Source: Candidatus Portnoybacteria bacterium RIFCSPHIGHO2_02_FULL_39_12 | GTDB taxonomy: Bacteria; Patescibacteriota; Minisyncoccia; Portnoybacterales; UBA2143 | Assembly (NCBI GenBank): GCA_001819555.1 | Contig: MHMZ01000012.1 | Coordinates: forward strand, 55,748-89,399 | Direction of reading: 5' to 3' | Length of the DNA stretch: 33,652 nucleotides | Shown: positions 23,915 to 31,710 of the stretch, in pieces | How positions within the stretch are numbered: position 1 is the first letter of the stretch | How the letters are laid out: each line of letters starts with the position of its first letter | Translations under genes and position numbers: made by a program | The notes under the pieces: model-generated | What the model saw: only the letters and a program-made list of their open reading frames with translations | What the model was told of the DNA's origin: nothing | Databases searched by the model: none

Positions 23915-24048
23915 AATTAGAATCTTGAATTTAGAATTAAGAACTTAGAATGGGAATTAAGAATTTAGAATACAGGGTTAAAATTTTATTCTAAATTCAA
24001 TATTCTGTATTCCTATTCTAAATTCTGAATTCCAGATTCTAAATTCTA
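23915..24048. repeat. TTAGAATT tandem and inverted repeat between dprA and topA
   Basis: Repeated AGAATTTAGAATTAAGAA words on the left are mirrored by ATTCTAAATTC words on the right. The AT-rich fold-back may separate the two genes transcriptionally. No ORF or RNA gene is seen. Confidence 0.7.
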
Positions 24049-24049
24049 T

Positions 24050-25150
24050 TTATCGCGCTAATACATAATTATTCCCTCCCAAATTTTTCACTTTACCCCT
24101 TATTTCCATCATCGTCAAAAGGGAATTCACGATATTTGCCGGCAGTTTAGCTTGAAAAATAATTTTGTCAATATGAAGCGGCTCAAAGGAGAGTTGTTTT
24201 AAAATCAAACTTTCTTCTTGGTTGTCAGCCAAAATATCTTTTCTTTTTATTTCAGTTAAAAGATTTAAATTCAAATCCTCTAGAATATCATTGGCTTCCG
24301 TAACCAGCTTGGCTCCCATTTTGATTAGATTGTTCGGCCCAAAAGAATTTTGAGAAAATATCGGGCCGGGAACGGCGAAAACTTCTCTGTTTTGTTCCAG
24401 CGCTTCTTTAGCGGTGATTAAAGCGCCGCTTTTTTTTGACGCTTCAACGATTAAGACCCCTAAACTCAAGCCGGAAATGATGCGGTTGCGCTGGGGAAAA
24501 TGCGGAGCCAGGGCAGAAACGCCCAATGGGAACTCGCTTAAAACAATTCCCTGCTGGCTGATTTTTTCGGCTAGATATTGATTTTCTCTTGGATAGATGC
24601 TTTTTTTATCCGGACCAGAGCCCAAGACAGCAATGGTTCGGCCGTTGGCTAAAAGAGCGGCCCGGTGGGCTAAAGTATCAATGCCTTTAGCCAAGCCGCT
24701 GACAATGGTTAGGCCGGCCCTGGTTAAATCAGCGGTTAGCGCCGGCGTTATTTGCCGGCCGTAAGACGAAAGCTTTCTGGCGCCCACTATTCCTAAGCTG
24801 AATTCGTCGCTTCTATCAAATTTTCCGCGGCAGTAAAGACAGGCCGGCGGATTGTATATTTCTTTAAGCAGCTTGGGATAATTTTTATCTTCAATGGTGA
24901 TTAAATCAATTCCCTCTTTTTCTAATTTTCCCATTTCCGAATCCGGGTCAATTTTCTGCCGTTTAATTTTAATCTGTTCAATTAAGGAATTATTTAAGCC
25001 GGCTTTGATAAATTGATTAGCATCGGCCAACCAAGCTTCTTTTAAGGAGCTGAAATAACTTAGTAATTTTTTAAAAGTCAAAGGGCCAATTCCATCAACG
25101 AGATTAAAAGCATTGTAGTATTTTCTTTGATTGTCCTTGACATTTGTCAT
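24050..25150 (-). CDS. dprA: DNA-processing protein DprA
   Basis: Single-strand DNA-binding protein that loads RecA on incoming DNA during natural transformation, 366 residues. N-terminal HhH/SAM-like region (NAFNLVDGIGPLTFKKLLSYF), Rossmann-like core (LGIVGARKLSSYGRQ; IVSGLAKGIDTLAHRAAL; TIAVLGSGPDKKSIYPREN; GIVLSEFPLG; FPQRNRIISGLSLGVLIVEA; PGPIFSQNSFGPNNLIKMGA) and a C-terminal winged-helix-like region (PLHIDKIIFQAKLPANIVNSLLTMMEIRGKV). A TATAAA on the minus strand (25163-25158) ends 7 nt before the ATG, so it may be leaderless. Confidence 0.95.
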   Translation of the reverse strand: MTNVKDNQRKYYNAFNLVDGIGPLTFKKLLSYFSSLKEAWLADANQFIKAGLNNSLIEQIKIKRQKIDPDSEMGKLEKEGIDLITIEDKNYPKLLKEIYNPPACLYCRGKFDRSDEFSLGIVGARKLSSYGRQITPALTADLTRAGLTIVSGLAKGIDTLAHRAALLANGRTIAVLGSGPDKKSIYPRENQYLAEKISQQGIVLSEFPLGVSALAPHFPQRNRIISGLSLGVLIVEASKKSGALITAKEALEQNREVFAVPGPIFSQNSFGPNNLIKMGAKLVTEANDILEDLNLNLLTEIKRKDILADNQEESLILKQLSFEPLHIDKIIFQAKLPANIVNSLLTMMEIRGKVKNLGGNNYVLAR

Positions 25151-25194
25151 AAAGTTATTTATAATGATTTTGATAGAATTTGAGCTTTGACATT

Positions 25195-25402
25195 TAGATT
25201 TTCTAATCTCTACCTTTCTGCCTACGGAGTGGTCAATCTGGGGCGAATCCCTCCTAATGCCTCGGCGAGACCTAAGCCCCGCACCTATTAAGGACTTTTT
25301 AATTTTTGATGTCTAAAGCATCGAGTCCTTAATAGGTGCGGGGTAAAGTATTAGGGATGCTCTGTTATTACAGATTCATTCCTGACGCTCCTAGGCAGGA
25401 TG
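25195..25402. mobile_element. MITE-like nested fold-back element
   Basis: The gap between pth and dprA is one large imperfect palindrome of about 200 nt. Outer arms CTAATCTCTACC...CTGCCTACGGAG are mirrored by CTCCTAGGCAGG...GGTTAGAGAG. A middle ATCCCTCCTAAT/ATTAGGGAT pair follows. The core is a perfect 20-bp stem (25277-25296 with 25324-25343) beginning CCCCGCACCT. No ORF lies inside. The core shares CCCCGCRCC termini with elements in the LCP and NMD3-like genes. Confidence 0.65.
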
Positions 25403-25409
25403 GTGGAGG

Positions 25410-25946
25410 TTAGAGAGTTGCCCAAATTATCTGGACAGCTTTTTTTATTACTGGTCTAATAACCTTTTCTTCGGAAGCAGTAAATTTTTGTAAAACAAAT
25501 TTTTTACTGTTCTCTGTTCTCTGTTCTTTGTTCTCTGATTTTATGCCGATTCTTATTCTTGTAAAATCCTTTGTGTTTAAAGCGTTAATAATTGATTCCA
25601 CGCCTTTATGGCCGGCTGAACCCCGGCCTTTTTGAATTCGGATTTTTCCCAAAGGTAAATCAATGTCGTCATGAATAACAACTAAATTTTCAATTTTCAA
25701 TTTTAAATTTTCAATTAAAAATCTAACCACTCTTCCGGAGTTATTCATATAGATTTGTGGCTTAGCCAGAATAATCTTTTTGCCATTTAAAACATTTTTA
25801 GAAATCAAGGCGTTAAATTTTTTGTTGTAAGTTGCTTGATGTAAGTTGTGAGCTTCAATCAATTCGTCAATCGTTAAAAACCCCAGATTATGTCTGGTTT
25901 TTTTGTACTTATCTCCCGGATTGCCTAAGCCAATGATAAGTTTCAT
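25410..25946 (-). CDS. pth: Peptidyl-tRNA hydrolase
   Basis: Recycles peptidyl-tRNA released from stalled ribosomes. 178 residues with all family motifs: LIIGLGNPGDKYKKTRHNLGF (catalytic His in TRHN, substrate Asn in GLGNPG), LAKPQIYMNNSG, LVVIHDDIDLPLGKIRI, GSAGHKGVESIINAL and FTRIRIGI. A repeat-derived SENKEQRTENSKK sits between IGI and the C-terminal helix, where homologues read RP.....VLG-F. The stop lies 5 nt from the LCP gene upstream, so the two are likely cotranscribed. Confidence 0.95.
   Translation of the reverse strand: MKLIIGLGNPGDKYKKTRHNLGFLTIDELIEAHNLHQATYNKKFNALISKNVLNGKKIILAKPQIYMNNSGRVVRFLIENLKLKIENLVVIHDDIDLPLGKIRIQKGRGSAGHKGVESIINALNTKDFTRIRIGIKSENKEQRTENSKKFVLQKFTASEEKVIRPVIKKAVQIIWATL
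25505..25541. repeat. TGTTCTC tandem repeat inside pth
   Basis: Tandem CTGTTCT/CTTTGTTCT units (reverse complement GAGAACAGAGAACAG), in frame, encoding ENKEQRTENS. A sequence variant of the GCGAACA arrays, with the same heptad spacing. Confidence 0.75.
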
Positions 25947-25951
25947 AGAAT

Positions 25952-27043
25952 TTACTTTTCATCGTTCAATGTTCGCTTAATGAAATTTCTAATTTCATCA
26001 TAATTTTCTTGTCCTTTTTTTGGCCAAACCATTGAAGATATTTGTCCGTTTAATATTATTGGTCCGCTGGTCATTAAATTAGTTTCTTTTTTATCAATAA
26101 CCAGATTAATAATTTGTGAAGCCCCTATTCTTGAAGCCGACTGCCAAAGAGATTTCATTTCCATTAGACCTAAATCAGTCTGGATATGTTCGTTTAAACT
26201 TTGAAAAATCTTTAAATAAGCGGGAAAATTCCATAAGAGATTGAGCGAAAGAACTTTTTGCTTGAGCGCTTTTAGGATTTGCTGCTGTCTGGCCATGCGG
26301 TCAAAGTCGCTGTTTGGGGAAGTATAGCGGGTGCGGATATATTTAAGCGCTGTTTCGCCGTCTAAGTAGCGCCAGCCGGCCGAAAGCGCGAAGGCCTGAT
26401 AAGAATAATTCGGTCCGGGGAAAAATGGATCATTGATATCTTGAGGAACAAGGATGTTTAATCCGTCAACCAAATCCACAATTTCTTTGACAGCGGCTAA
26501 GTCTATTAAGATGTAGGAATTGATTTGGAGGCCGGTAATTTCTTCTGTTTTCTGTTTAATCATTTCCAAGCCGCCCAAACTGTAAAGATGGTTAATTTTA
26601 GTAAACCCCGCGCCTTTCAAGGGCTCGATGTCTTCGGCATCACGGGTTTGGGAAGCCATTGAAAGGCGCGGGGTAAAATTCCGGCTCTCTGATTCGTTGG
26701 CCGGCCGGATAGGAATTTTGACCAATAAATCGCGCGGCAGAGAAATTAAAACCAGTTTTTCTTGCGCCGGCTTAAAATGCATCAGAATAATAGTGTCGGT
26801 TAAATTTTCTCCGGGATAGCCGGCTCCGGGCTTGCCCAGAGCTAAGATATTTATTTCTTCAATTTCGGCTCCCAATGAAAGATTAAAGGGCGGTATTTTT
26901 TGGGTTTTAGTTGTCGGCTTTTCTGATGATTTAATATTAAAACTTTTAGCCGGCAGGTATTTTAAAAATAGAATTAAAAAAAATAAGATTAAAACTGCGA
27001 CAAGAACAATTCTAATGGTTTTTGGTTTTTTGTCTTCTCCCAT
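25952..27043 (-). CDS. LytR-CpsA-Psr (LCP) family protein
   Basis: Transfers glycopolymers from a polyprenyl carrier onto the cell wall; 363 residues. One N-terminal membrane helix (IRIVLVAVLILFFLILFL) and an extracellular LCP domain: INILALGKPGAGYPGENLTDTIILM, LVLISLPRDLLVKIP, KINHLYSLGGLEMIK, GLQINSYILIDLAAVKEIVDLVDGL, and DGETALKYIRTRYTSPNSDFDRMARQQQIL (catalytic Arg/Asp cluster). A palindrome-encoded insertion of about 25 residues (FTPRLSMASQTRDAEDIEPLKGAG) interrupts the domain just before KINHLYSLGG. First gene of the minus-strand LCP-pth block. Confidence 0.93.
   Translation of the reverse strand: MGEDKKPKTIRIVLVAVLILFFLILFLKYLPAKSFNIKSSEKPTTKTQKIPPFNLSLGAEIEEINILALGKPGAGYPGENLTDTIILMHFKPAQEKLVLISLPRDLLVKIPIRPANESESRNFTPRLSMASQTRDAEDIEPLKGAGFTKINHLYSLGGLEMIKQKTEEITGLQINSYILIDLAAVKEIVDLVDGLNILVPQDINDPFFPGPNYSYQAFALSAGWRYLDGETALKYIRTRYTSPNSDFDRMARQQQILKALKQKVLSLNLLWNFPAYLKIFQSLNEHIQTDLGLMEMKSLWQSASRIGASQIINLVIDKKETNLMTSGPIILNGQISSMVWPKKGQENYDEIRNFIKRTLNDEK
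26606..26673. mobile_element. CCCCGC-ended palindromic element inside the LCP gene
   Basis: Perfect 15-nt terminal inverted repeats CCCCGCGCCTTTCAA (26606-26620) and complement (26659-26673), total 68 nt, flanked on both sides by TAAA. In frame. Confidence 0.8.
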
Positions 27044-27083
27044 AAGCTGTATCCTTTGGATCGCATTTTGTAATTCAAGAGAT

Positions 27084-27092
27084 ATTATATCA
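27084..27092 (-). promoter_or_regulatory. Extended -10 promoter of the LCP-pth unit
   Basis: On the minus strand, TGATATAAT (TGN-TATAAT extended -10, TATAAT at 27089-27084). A weak TTTCAA is at the -35 position. It leaves a leader of about 35 nt before the ATG at 27043. Confidence 0.5.
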
Positions 27093-27127
27093 TAGTTTGC
27101 TTTTTTTTGAAAAATAAATTAAAATTG

Positions 27128-27216
27128 ACAGCGAAGCTGTCATCCTGAGCGAAGCGAAGGAGCCCGTGGATATTCTATGAGATTCTTCGCTCCACTTCGT
27201 TTCGCTTAGAATGACG
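27128..27216. repeat. Fold-back repeat upstream of lepB
   Basis: GTCATCCTGAGCGAAGCGAA on the left is mirrored imperfectly by TTCGTTTCGCTTAGAATGAC on the right. Same family as 2443 and 9559. A small GACAGCGAAGCTGTC palindrome lies at its left edge (27127-27141). Confidence 0.8.
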
Positions 27217-27224
27217 AGCATTTT

Positions 27225-27761
27225 ATGAAAAAGTTTTTTATTTTTATCTGGGAAATTGTCAAGATAGTTGTTATTTCTTTAGCTATTATTATTCCCATCC
27301 GTTATTATCTGGTTCAGCCGTTTTTTGTCCGCGGCGCTTCAATGGAGCCGAATTTTGACAATGGGGAATATCTGGTGGTTGATGAATTAAGTTATCGTCT
27401 TAGAGAGCCGGAGCGGGGCGAAGTCATAGTTTTTAAGTTCCCCAAAGACCCTTCCCAATATTATATTAAAAGAATTATCGGCCTGCCCAAAGAGACCGTA
27501 GAAGTTAAGAATAATCAGGTAATTATTTACAGTCAGGAGTTTCCGGAGGGATTGGTTTTAGACGAATCTGCTTACTTAATCAATGGACAGTATATTTGGG
27601 GAGATGTTAAGATGGTTTTGGGCGAGAACGAATATTTTGTTTTGGGCGATAATCGGGGAGCCAGTTCTGATTCGCGGCAGTGGGGCCTTTTGTCAAGTAA
27701 AAATATTATCGGACGGGTTTGGGTAAGGGCTTGGCCGTTTGATAAGGCAGAAGTATTTTAA
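27225..27761 (+). CDS. lepB: Signal peptidase I
   Basis: Membrane-anchored Ser/Lys protease that removes signal peptides; 178 residues with one N-terminal helix (IWEIVKIVVISLAIIIPI). Catalytic Ser39 in FVRGASMEPNF, catalytic Lys82 in YYIKRIIGLP, and the conserved LGDNRGASSDSRQWG box E. There is a single membrane span, as in Gram-positive SipS-type enzymes. Translation has no clear Shine-Dalgarno, and the gene follows directly after a repeat. Confidence 0.96.
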   Translation: MKKFFIFIWEIVKIVVISLAIIIPIRYYLVQPFFVRGASMEPNFDNGEYLVVDELSYRLREPERGEVIVFKFPKDPSQYYIKRIIGLPKETVEVKNNQVIIYSQEFPEGLVLDESAYLINGQYIWGDVKMVLGENEYFVLGDNRGASSDSRQWGLLSSKNIIGRVWVRAWPFDKAEVF

Positions 27762-27768
27762 GAATGGG

Positions 27769-27806
27769 AGGGGGCAGCCCCTCCTCTTCAGGAGGGGCTG
27801 CCCCCT
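27769..27806. repeat. GGGGGCAGCCCC fold-back repeat before hisS
   Basis: Perfect 16-nt arms AGGGGGCAGCCCCTCC (27769-27784) and complement (27791-27806), 6-nt loop. Third copy of the family at 2231 and 4416. Confidence 0.88.
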
Positions 27807-27821
27807 CATCTGAATCTGAAT

Positions 27822-29123
27822 ATGTCAAAAAAACTAACCCCTAAAAAATCTAAATTATTTCAAGCCCCAAAAGGCATGCGGGATATTTTGCCCGAAGAGC
27901 AAGTTTATTGGCAGAAAATTATTCAGGTAGTTAAAAACATAGCGTCAGCTTACGGTTTTGAAAAAATAGATACGCCCATTCTTGAAGAAACAGCATTGTT
28001 TGCCAAAGGCACTGGTTCAACGACTGATATTGTGGAAAAAGAGATGTATAGTTTAAAAACTAAAGGAGGAGATGATTTGAGTTTGCGGCCGGAATTTACC
28101 CCGGGAATTATCCGGGCTTATTTAGAAAATGGACTTTTTAGCTGGCCCCAACCAGTGAAATTATATAGTTTGGGGCCTCTTTTTAGACACGAACATCCCC
28201 AGGCCGGCCGTTATCGTCAGTTCCACCAAATTAATTTTGAGATTATCGGCGAAAAAAATCCGGTGTTAGACAGTGAGATTATTCATCTTTTTTTTATTAT
28301 TTTTAAAGAACTGGGCCTTAAAAAAATCAATATCCAGATTAACAGCATTGGCTGTCCTTCTTGCCGGCCGGTCTTTCGTAAACTTTTAGTTGATTATTAT
28401 CGGAATAAAACCAAGCTAATTTGCGCTGATTGCCAGGAGCGGCTTAAAAAAAATCCTTTAAGATTATTGGATTGCCGCCGGGAAAAATGCCAGGAAATTA
28501 CCGAAGGCGCTCCTCAAATTATTGATGATTTATGTTCCGAGTGCCGCAGCCACTTTAAAAATGTTTTGGAATTTTTAGACGAGCTGGATTTGCCATATTT
28601 TCTCAATAGCCATCTAGTTCGCGGTTTGGATTATTATACCAAAACCGTTTTTGAGTTTTGGCCGGAAGAAACAGAAGGAAAAGCCCAGATCGCTTTGGCG
28701 GCCGGCGGTCGTTATGATGATTTAGTCAAACTTTTAGGCGGACGGCCTACTCCGGCTGTCGGAGCCGCGGCCGGCCTAGAAAGAATTATTGCTTTGATGA
28801 AAGCTCAAGCCGTAAAGACGCTAAATAAGCCGTTGCCTCGGCTTTTCTTGGTTCAATTGGGCGATTTAGGCAGAAAAAAGAGTTTGAAGCTGTTTGAGGA
28901 GTTAAGAAAGGCGGGGCTGGCCGCGGCCGCGTCTTTTAGCCGCGACAGCATCAAAGCCCAGTTAAAAATCGCTGATAAATTAGGAGTAAAATTTTCTTTA
29001 ATTTTAGGCCAGAAAGAAGCGTTAGACAAAACAATTCTTATCAGAGATATGAGCTCTGGGGTTCAGGAAATTGTGCCAACGGAAAAAGTGATTAAGGAAT
29101 TGAAGAAGAGGTTGAAGAAGTAA
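27822..29123 (+). CDS. hisS: Histidyl-tRNA synthetase
   Basis: Class II synthetase, 433 residues. PKGMRDILPEE motif 1 region, SLRPEFTPGIIRAYLEN, motif 2 (LGPLFRHEHPQAGRYRQFHQINFEIIG), the Cys-containing insertion (IGCPSCRPVF...CADCQERL...LLDCRREKC...LCSECRSHF) that may bind zinc, the histidine-A LVRGLDYYTKTVFEF motif, AAGGRYDDLVKLLGG, motif 3 (PAVGAAAGLERI) and the C-terminal anticodon-binding domain. No internal repeats are seen. Confidence 0.96.
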   Translation: MSKKLTPKKSKLFQAPKGMRDILPEEQVYWQKIIQVVKNIASAYGFEKIDTPILEETALFAKGTGSTTDIVEKEMYSLKTKGGDDLSLRPEFTPGIIRAYLENGLFSWPQPVKLYSLGPLFRHEHPQAGRYRQFHQINFEIIGEKNPVLDSEIIHLFFIIFKELGLKKINIQINSIGCPSCRPVFRKLLVDYYRNKTKLICADCQERLKKNPLRLLDCRREKCQEITEGAPQIIDDLCSECRSHFKNVLEFLDELDLPYFLNSHLVRGLDYYTKTVFEFWPEETEGKAQIALAAGGRYDDLVKLLGGRPTPAVGAAAGLERIIALMKAQAVKTLNKPLPRLFLVQLGDLGRKKSLKLFEELRKAGLAAAASFSRDSIKAQLKIADKLGVKFSLILGQKEALDKTILIRDMSSGVQEIVPTEKVIKELKKRLKK

Positions 29124-29125
29124 TG

Positions 29126-29243
29126 ACAAATTTCAAAATCCAAATGTCAAATAAAATCCCAAATCCCAATGACCAAAATAATAGAGATTTGTGATTTGGA
29201 AATTGAGATTTTATTGGAAATTTGAAATTTAGATTTGGGGGTT
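29126..29243. repeat. AT-rich fold-back repeat between hisS and the HIT gene
   Basis: CAAATTTCAAAATCCAAATG and following CCAAATCCCAATG words are mirrored by GATTTGTGATTTGG and TTTGAAATTTAGATTTGG. Same vocabulary as 7826-7935 and 29817-29960. No ORF. Confidence 0.7.
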
Positions 29244-29244
29244 T

Positions 29245-29577
29245 ATGAATTACTGTATTTTTTGTGAAATTTCCAATCATCAGCAGCCGGCCGATATTGT
29301 TTTTGAGGACGAACAGATGATTGTCTTTAAAGACATTAAGCCAAAAGCAGCGGTCCATTTTTTAATTGTGCCTAAAAAACACATTGATTCAATTGAGGCA
29401 TTAAAAGAAGAAGATAAAGAACTGGTCAGTCAGATGATTTTTTTAGCTAAAAAAATGGCTCAAGAACAAGGTGTTTCCCAAACCGGTTACAAACTACTTT
29501 TTAATGTTTTGCGGGGCGGCGGCCAGCTGATTGACCATATCCATCTTCATTTAATAGGAGGGGAGGTGAGACCATGA
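29245..29577 (+). CDS. HIT family (HINT-type) nucleotide-binding protein
   Basis: Purine-nucleoside phosphoramidase-like protein of 110 residues. CIFCEISN zinc-type start, DIVFEDEQMIVFKDIKPKAAVHFLIVPKKHI, and the histidine triad HIHLHLIGG with H98, H100 and H102. A GGAGGGGAGGTGAG Shine-Dalgarno inside its 3' end serves the next gene, whose ATGA overlaps the HIT stop. Confidence 0.95.
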   Translation: MNYCIFCEISNHQQPADIVFEDEQMIVFKDIKPKAAVHFLIVPKKHIDSIEALKEEDKELVSQMIFLAKKMAQEQGVSQTGYKLLFNVLRGGGQLIDHIHLHLIGGEVRP

Positions 29578-29816
29578 ACGAAGAGGCAATTGAACAAAAA
29601 ATTACCTTAAGTTCAAAAAAGAAATGGTTTTGGCTGGGCCTGGCCATCGCTGTTTTAAACCCTATTTTTTCAGGATTGGTTTTAGGCATCGCTTTTTTGA
29701 CCGAACCCCAGCTTAAAAAAGAAGGTAAAATTATTTTGGCTTTGGCCATAATTTGGGGCATAGCCGTTATGTATTTATCGCGTTGGCTGGCCGGACAGGG
29801 AATTTTGAACATATAG
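29574..29816 (+). CDS. Small two-helix membrane protein
   Basis: 80 residues with two predicted membrane helices (WFWLGLAIAVLNPIFSGLVLGIAFL and IILALAIIWGIAVMYLSRWLA) joined by a basic loop. It overlaps the HIT gene by 4 nt (ATGA) and has a strong Shine-Dalgarno, so it is translationally coupled. I do not recognise the family. Function unknown. Confidence 0.75.
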   Translation: MNEEAIEQKITLSSKKKWFWLGLAIAVLNPIFSGLVLGIAFLTEPQLKKEGKIILALAIIWGIAVMYLSRWLAGQGILNI

Positions 29817-29985
29817 CACTAAATCCAAAATCCAAATTGTTCCAAATTATTCCAAATCAAGCCCAAAGCTCAAATGTCAAATTATTTTTTTGACCTTTGG
29901 ATTTTGGATTTGATTTGAAACAATTTGAGCTTTGGAATAATTTGGATTTACGCCTAATCGCTTTAAGCTTTTCAGCTTTGACATT
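29817..29985. repeat. AT-rich fold-back repeat before the permease
   Basis: AAATCCAAAATCCAAATTG and CCAAATTATTCCAAATC words are mirrored by GATTTGATTTG and TTTGGAATAATTTGG. No gene is visible. A TTGACA at 29978-29983 may belong to the permease promoter. Confidence 0.65.
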
Positions 29986-30008
29986 TCATTAAAGTTAAGT
30001 ATATCAGA

Positions 30009-31145
30009 ATGACTAAATCATTCATTTACGCTTTTTCAACTTTGACCGGCACGATTATCGGCGTTGGTTTTTTTAGTCTGCCCTATATCGCTTCTAAGGT
30101 TGGTTTTTGGGTTATGCTTTTTTACTTTATCGTTTTGAGCCTGGTGGTTATCTTAGTTCATCTTTTATACGGCGAAATTGCCTTGAGAACTAAAGGGCTT
30201 CATCGTTTACCGGGTTATGTGGATAAATATTTTGGTTCCGGAGGTAAAATTTTTAGTCTTTCCGCGGCTATTTTAGGAGGGTATGGAGCGCTTTTAGCTT
30301 ATCTCATTGTTGGCGGACAATTTACTTTTTCTCTTTTAAGCCCGATATTCGGCGGCTCTGATTTGGTTTATACTCTAATTTACTTTTTTTTCGGCGTTTT
30401 TTTAGTTTATTTCGGCATCAAAAGCATTGCTCAGATAGAGTTTTTCGCTTTAATTTTATTTTTCGCGGTTCTTTTTCTGATTTTTTGGCGCGGCTCTGCT
30501 TTGATTGAAATAAAGAATTTATTTGTTTTTGATAAAAATTATCTTTTTTTGCCTTACGGGCCAATACTTTTTTCTTTGACCGGCATTGCCTTGATGCCGG
30601 AAATCAAAGAGATGCTTAAAGACAATCCTAAAAGCCTTAAATCGGTTGTCCCTTTGGCCATTTTTGTTTCCGCGCTCGCTTATCTTTTTTTTATTTATTT
30701 GATTTTGGGCATTACCGGCCAAAACACTTCAATTGAAGCTATTGCCGGCTTAAAAACTTTTTTAGGCGACGGCCTGGTGTCTTTAGCTCTTTTTTTCGGG
30801 GTTTTGACCACTTTTACTTCTTTTATTACTCTTGGTTTGACTCTTAAAAAAGTTTTCTGGTATGACTTAAAATTTCATAAGAATCTGTCTTGGTTTTTGG
30901 CTTGTTTTGTGCCCTTGGCTCTCTTTTTTCTTGGATTTAAAAACTTTATAACTATAGTCGGCTTGACCGGCGGCGTAATGCTGGGCATCGATGTTCTTCT
31001 TATTCTTTTTGTTTATCTGAAAGCAAAAACCAAAGGCGAATTAACGCCGGCTTACAGTCTTTCTTTGCCCCGTCCTTTGATTTACTTTTTAATCCTTTTT
31101 TTTATTTTAGGCATTATTTATGAAATCATCTACTTCATTAAGTAA
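30009..31145 (+). CDS. Amino-acid permease, tryptophan/tyrosine (HAAAP)-like
   Basis: Polytopic membrane protein of 378 residues with about ten to eleven helices. The N-terminal AFSTLTGTIIGVGFFSLPYIASKVGF matches the first helix of HAAAP/APC-type transporters (unwound GxxIGxGxxxLP motif for substrate binding). PEIKEML after the YGPILFSLTGIALMP helix is also family-like. The substrate is probably an amino acid but cannot be specified, plausible for an organism expected to scavenge metabolites. The 3' end overlaps the next gene by 26 nt. Confidence 0.82.
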   Translation: MTKSFIYAFSTLTGTIIGVGFFSLPYIASKVGFWVMLFYFIVLSLVVILVHLLYGEIALRTKGLHRLPGYVDKYFGSGGKIFSLSAAILGGYGALLAYLIVGGQFTFSLLSPIFGGSDLVYTLIYFFFGVFLVYFGIKSIAQIEFFALILFFAVLFLIFWRGSALIEIKNLFVFDKNYLFLPYGPILFSLTGIALMPEIKEMLKDNPKSLKSVVPLAIFVSALAYLFFIYLILGITGQNTSIEAIAGLKTFLGDGLVSLALFFGVLTTFTSFITLGLTLKKVFWYDLKFHKNLSWFLACFVPLALFFLGFKNFITIVGLTGGVMLGIDVLLILFVYLKAKTKGELTPAYSLSLPRPLIYFLILFFILGIIYEIIYFIK

Positions 31146-31710
31146 ACAAATAAAGGGCAAATATCAGCTGAGAGCGCCCAGGCCAAAAAAAGAAGAGCAG
31201 GAATTCGGCCCCGGGGAAATTGATATTTTAATGTGTCAAAAGTGCGAGGCGGTTTATTATTACAAAAGTTGGCATCATCGGCTGGAGGATTACCAATCGC
31301 TTTCTGAAGATAAACCCCGCACCTTTTCTGGATATGCTTCGCATAAAATTTATAATCCAGAAAAAGCGCGGGGTAAAAGAATAAAATTTATTCTTTGTCC
31401 GGCTTGCCAGATGATTAAAGACAAAAAATACGAAGGCCGGATAATTTTGAAAAATGCGCCGCCAGAGAAAAAAGAAGAAATTTTAGGACTGGTTAAAAAT
31501 ATAGGCGAGCGGGCTTTTCAAAGAGACCCTTTGGACAGAATTATTAGTATAAAAAGCAAAAAAGGAGATATAGAAATTTTAACAACGGAAAATCAATTAG
31601 CAGTGAGTATTGGCAAGCAAATCAAGCGCGCTTTTAAGGGCAGTTTGGAAATCCAATGGTCGCATCAGGAAAGTATAGCGAGGATTATTTGGAATTATGA
31701 AAAAATTTGA
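31120..31710 (+). CDS. NMD3-like zinc-ribbon protein
   Basis: 196 residues. CQKCEAVYYYKSWHHR and ILCPACQMIKDKKYEG form two CxxC pairs, probably one zinc site. The C-terminal part (RAFQRDPLDRIISIKSKKGDIEILTTENQLAVSIGKQIKRAFKG) resembles the NMD3 OB-like/KH-like region, hinting at RNA or ribosome binding. Between the two CxxC pairs a palindromic element encodes PRTFSGYASHKIYNPEKARG, lengthening the zinc domain by about 20 residues. It overlaps the permease (26 nt) and archease (14 nt) genes, so the three form an operon. Confidence 0.7.
   Translation: MKSSTSLSKQIKGKYQLRAPRPKKEEQEFGPGEIDILMCQKCEAVYYYKSWHHRLEDYQSLSEDKPRTFSGYASHKIYNPEKARGKRIKFILCPACQMIKDKKYEGRIILKNAPPEKKEEILGLVKNIGERAFQRDPLDRIISIKSKKGDIEILTTENQLAVSIGKQIKRAFKGSLEIQWSHQESIARIIWNYEKI
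31315..31373. mobile_element. CCCCGC-ended palindromic element inside the NMD3-like gene
   Basis: CCCCGCACCTTTTCTGGAT (31315-31333) and ATCCAGAAAAAGCGCGGGG (31355-31373), inverted with two mismatches, flanked by TAAA on both sides. In frame between the two zinc CxxC pairs. Confidence 0.8.
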
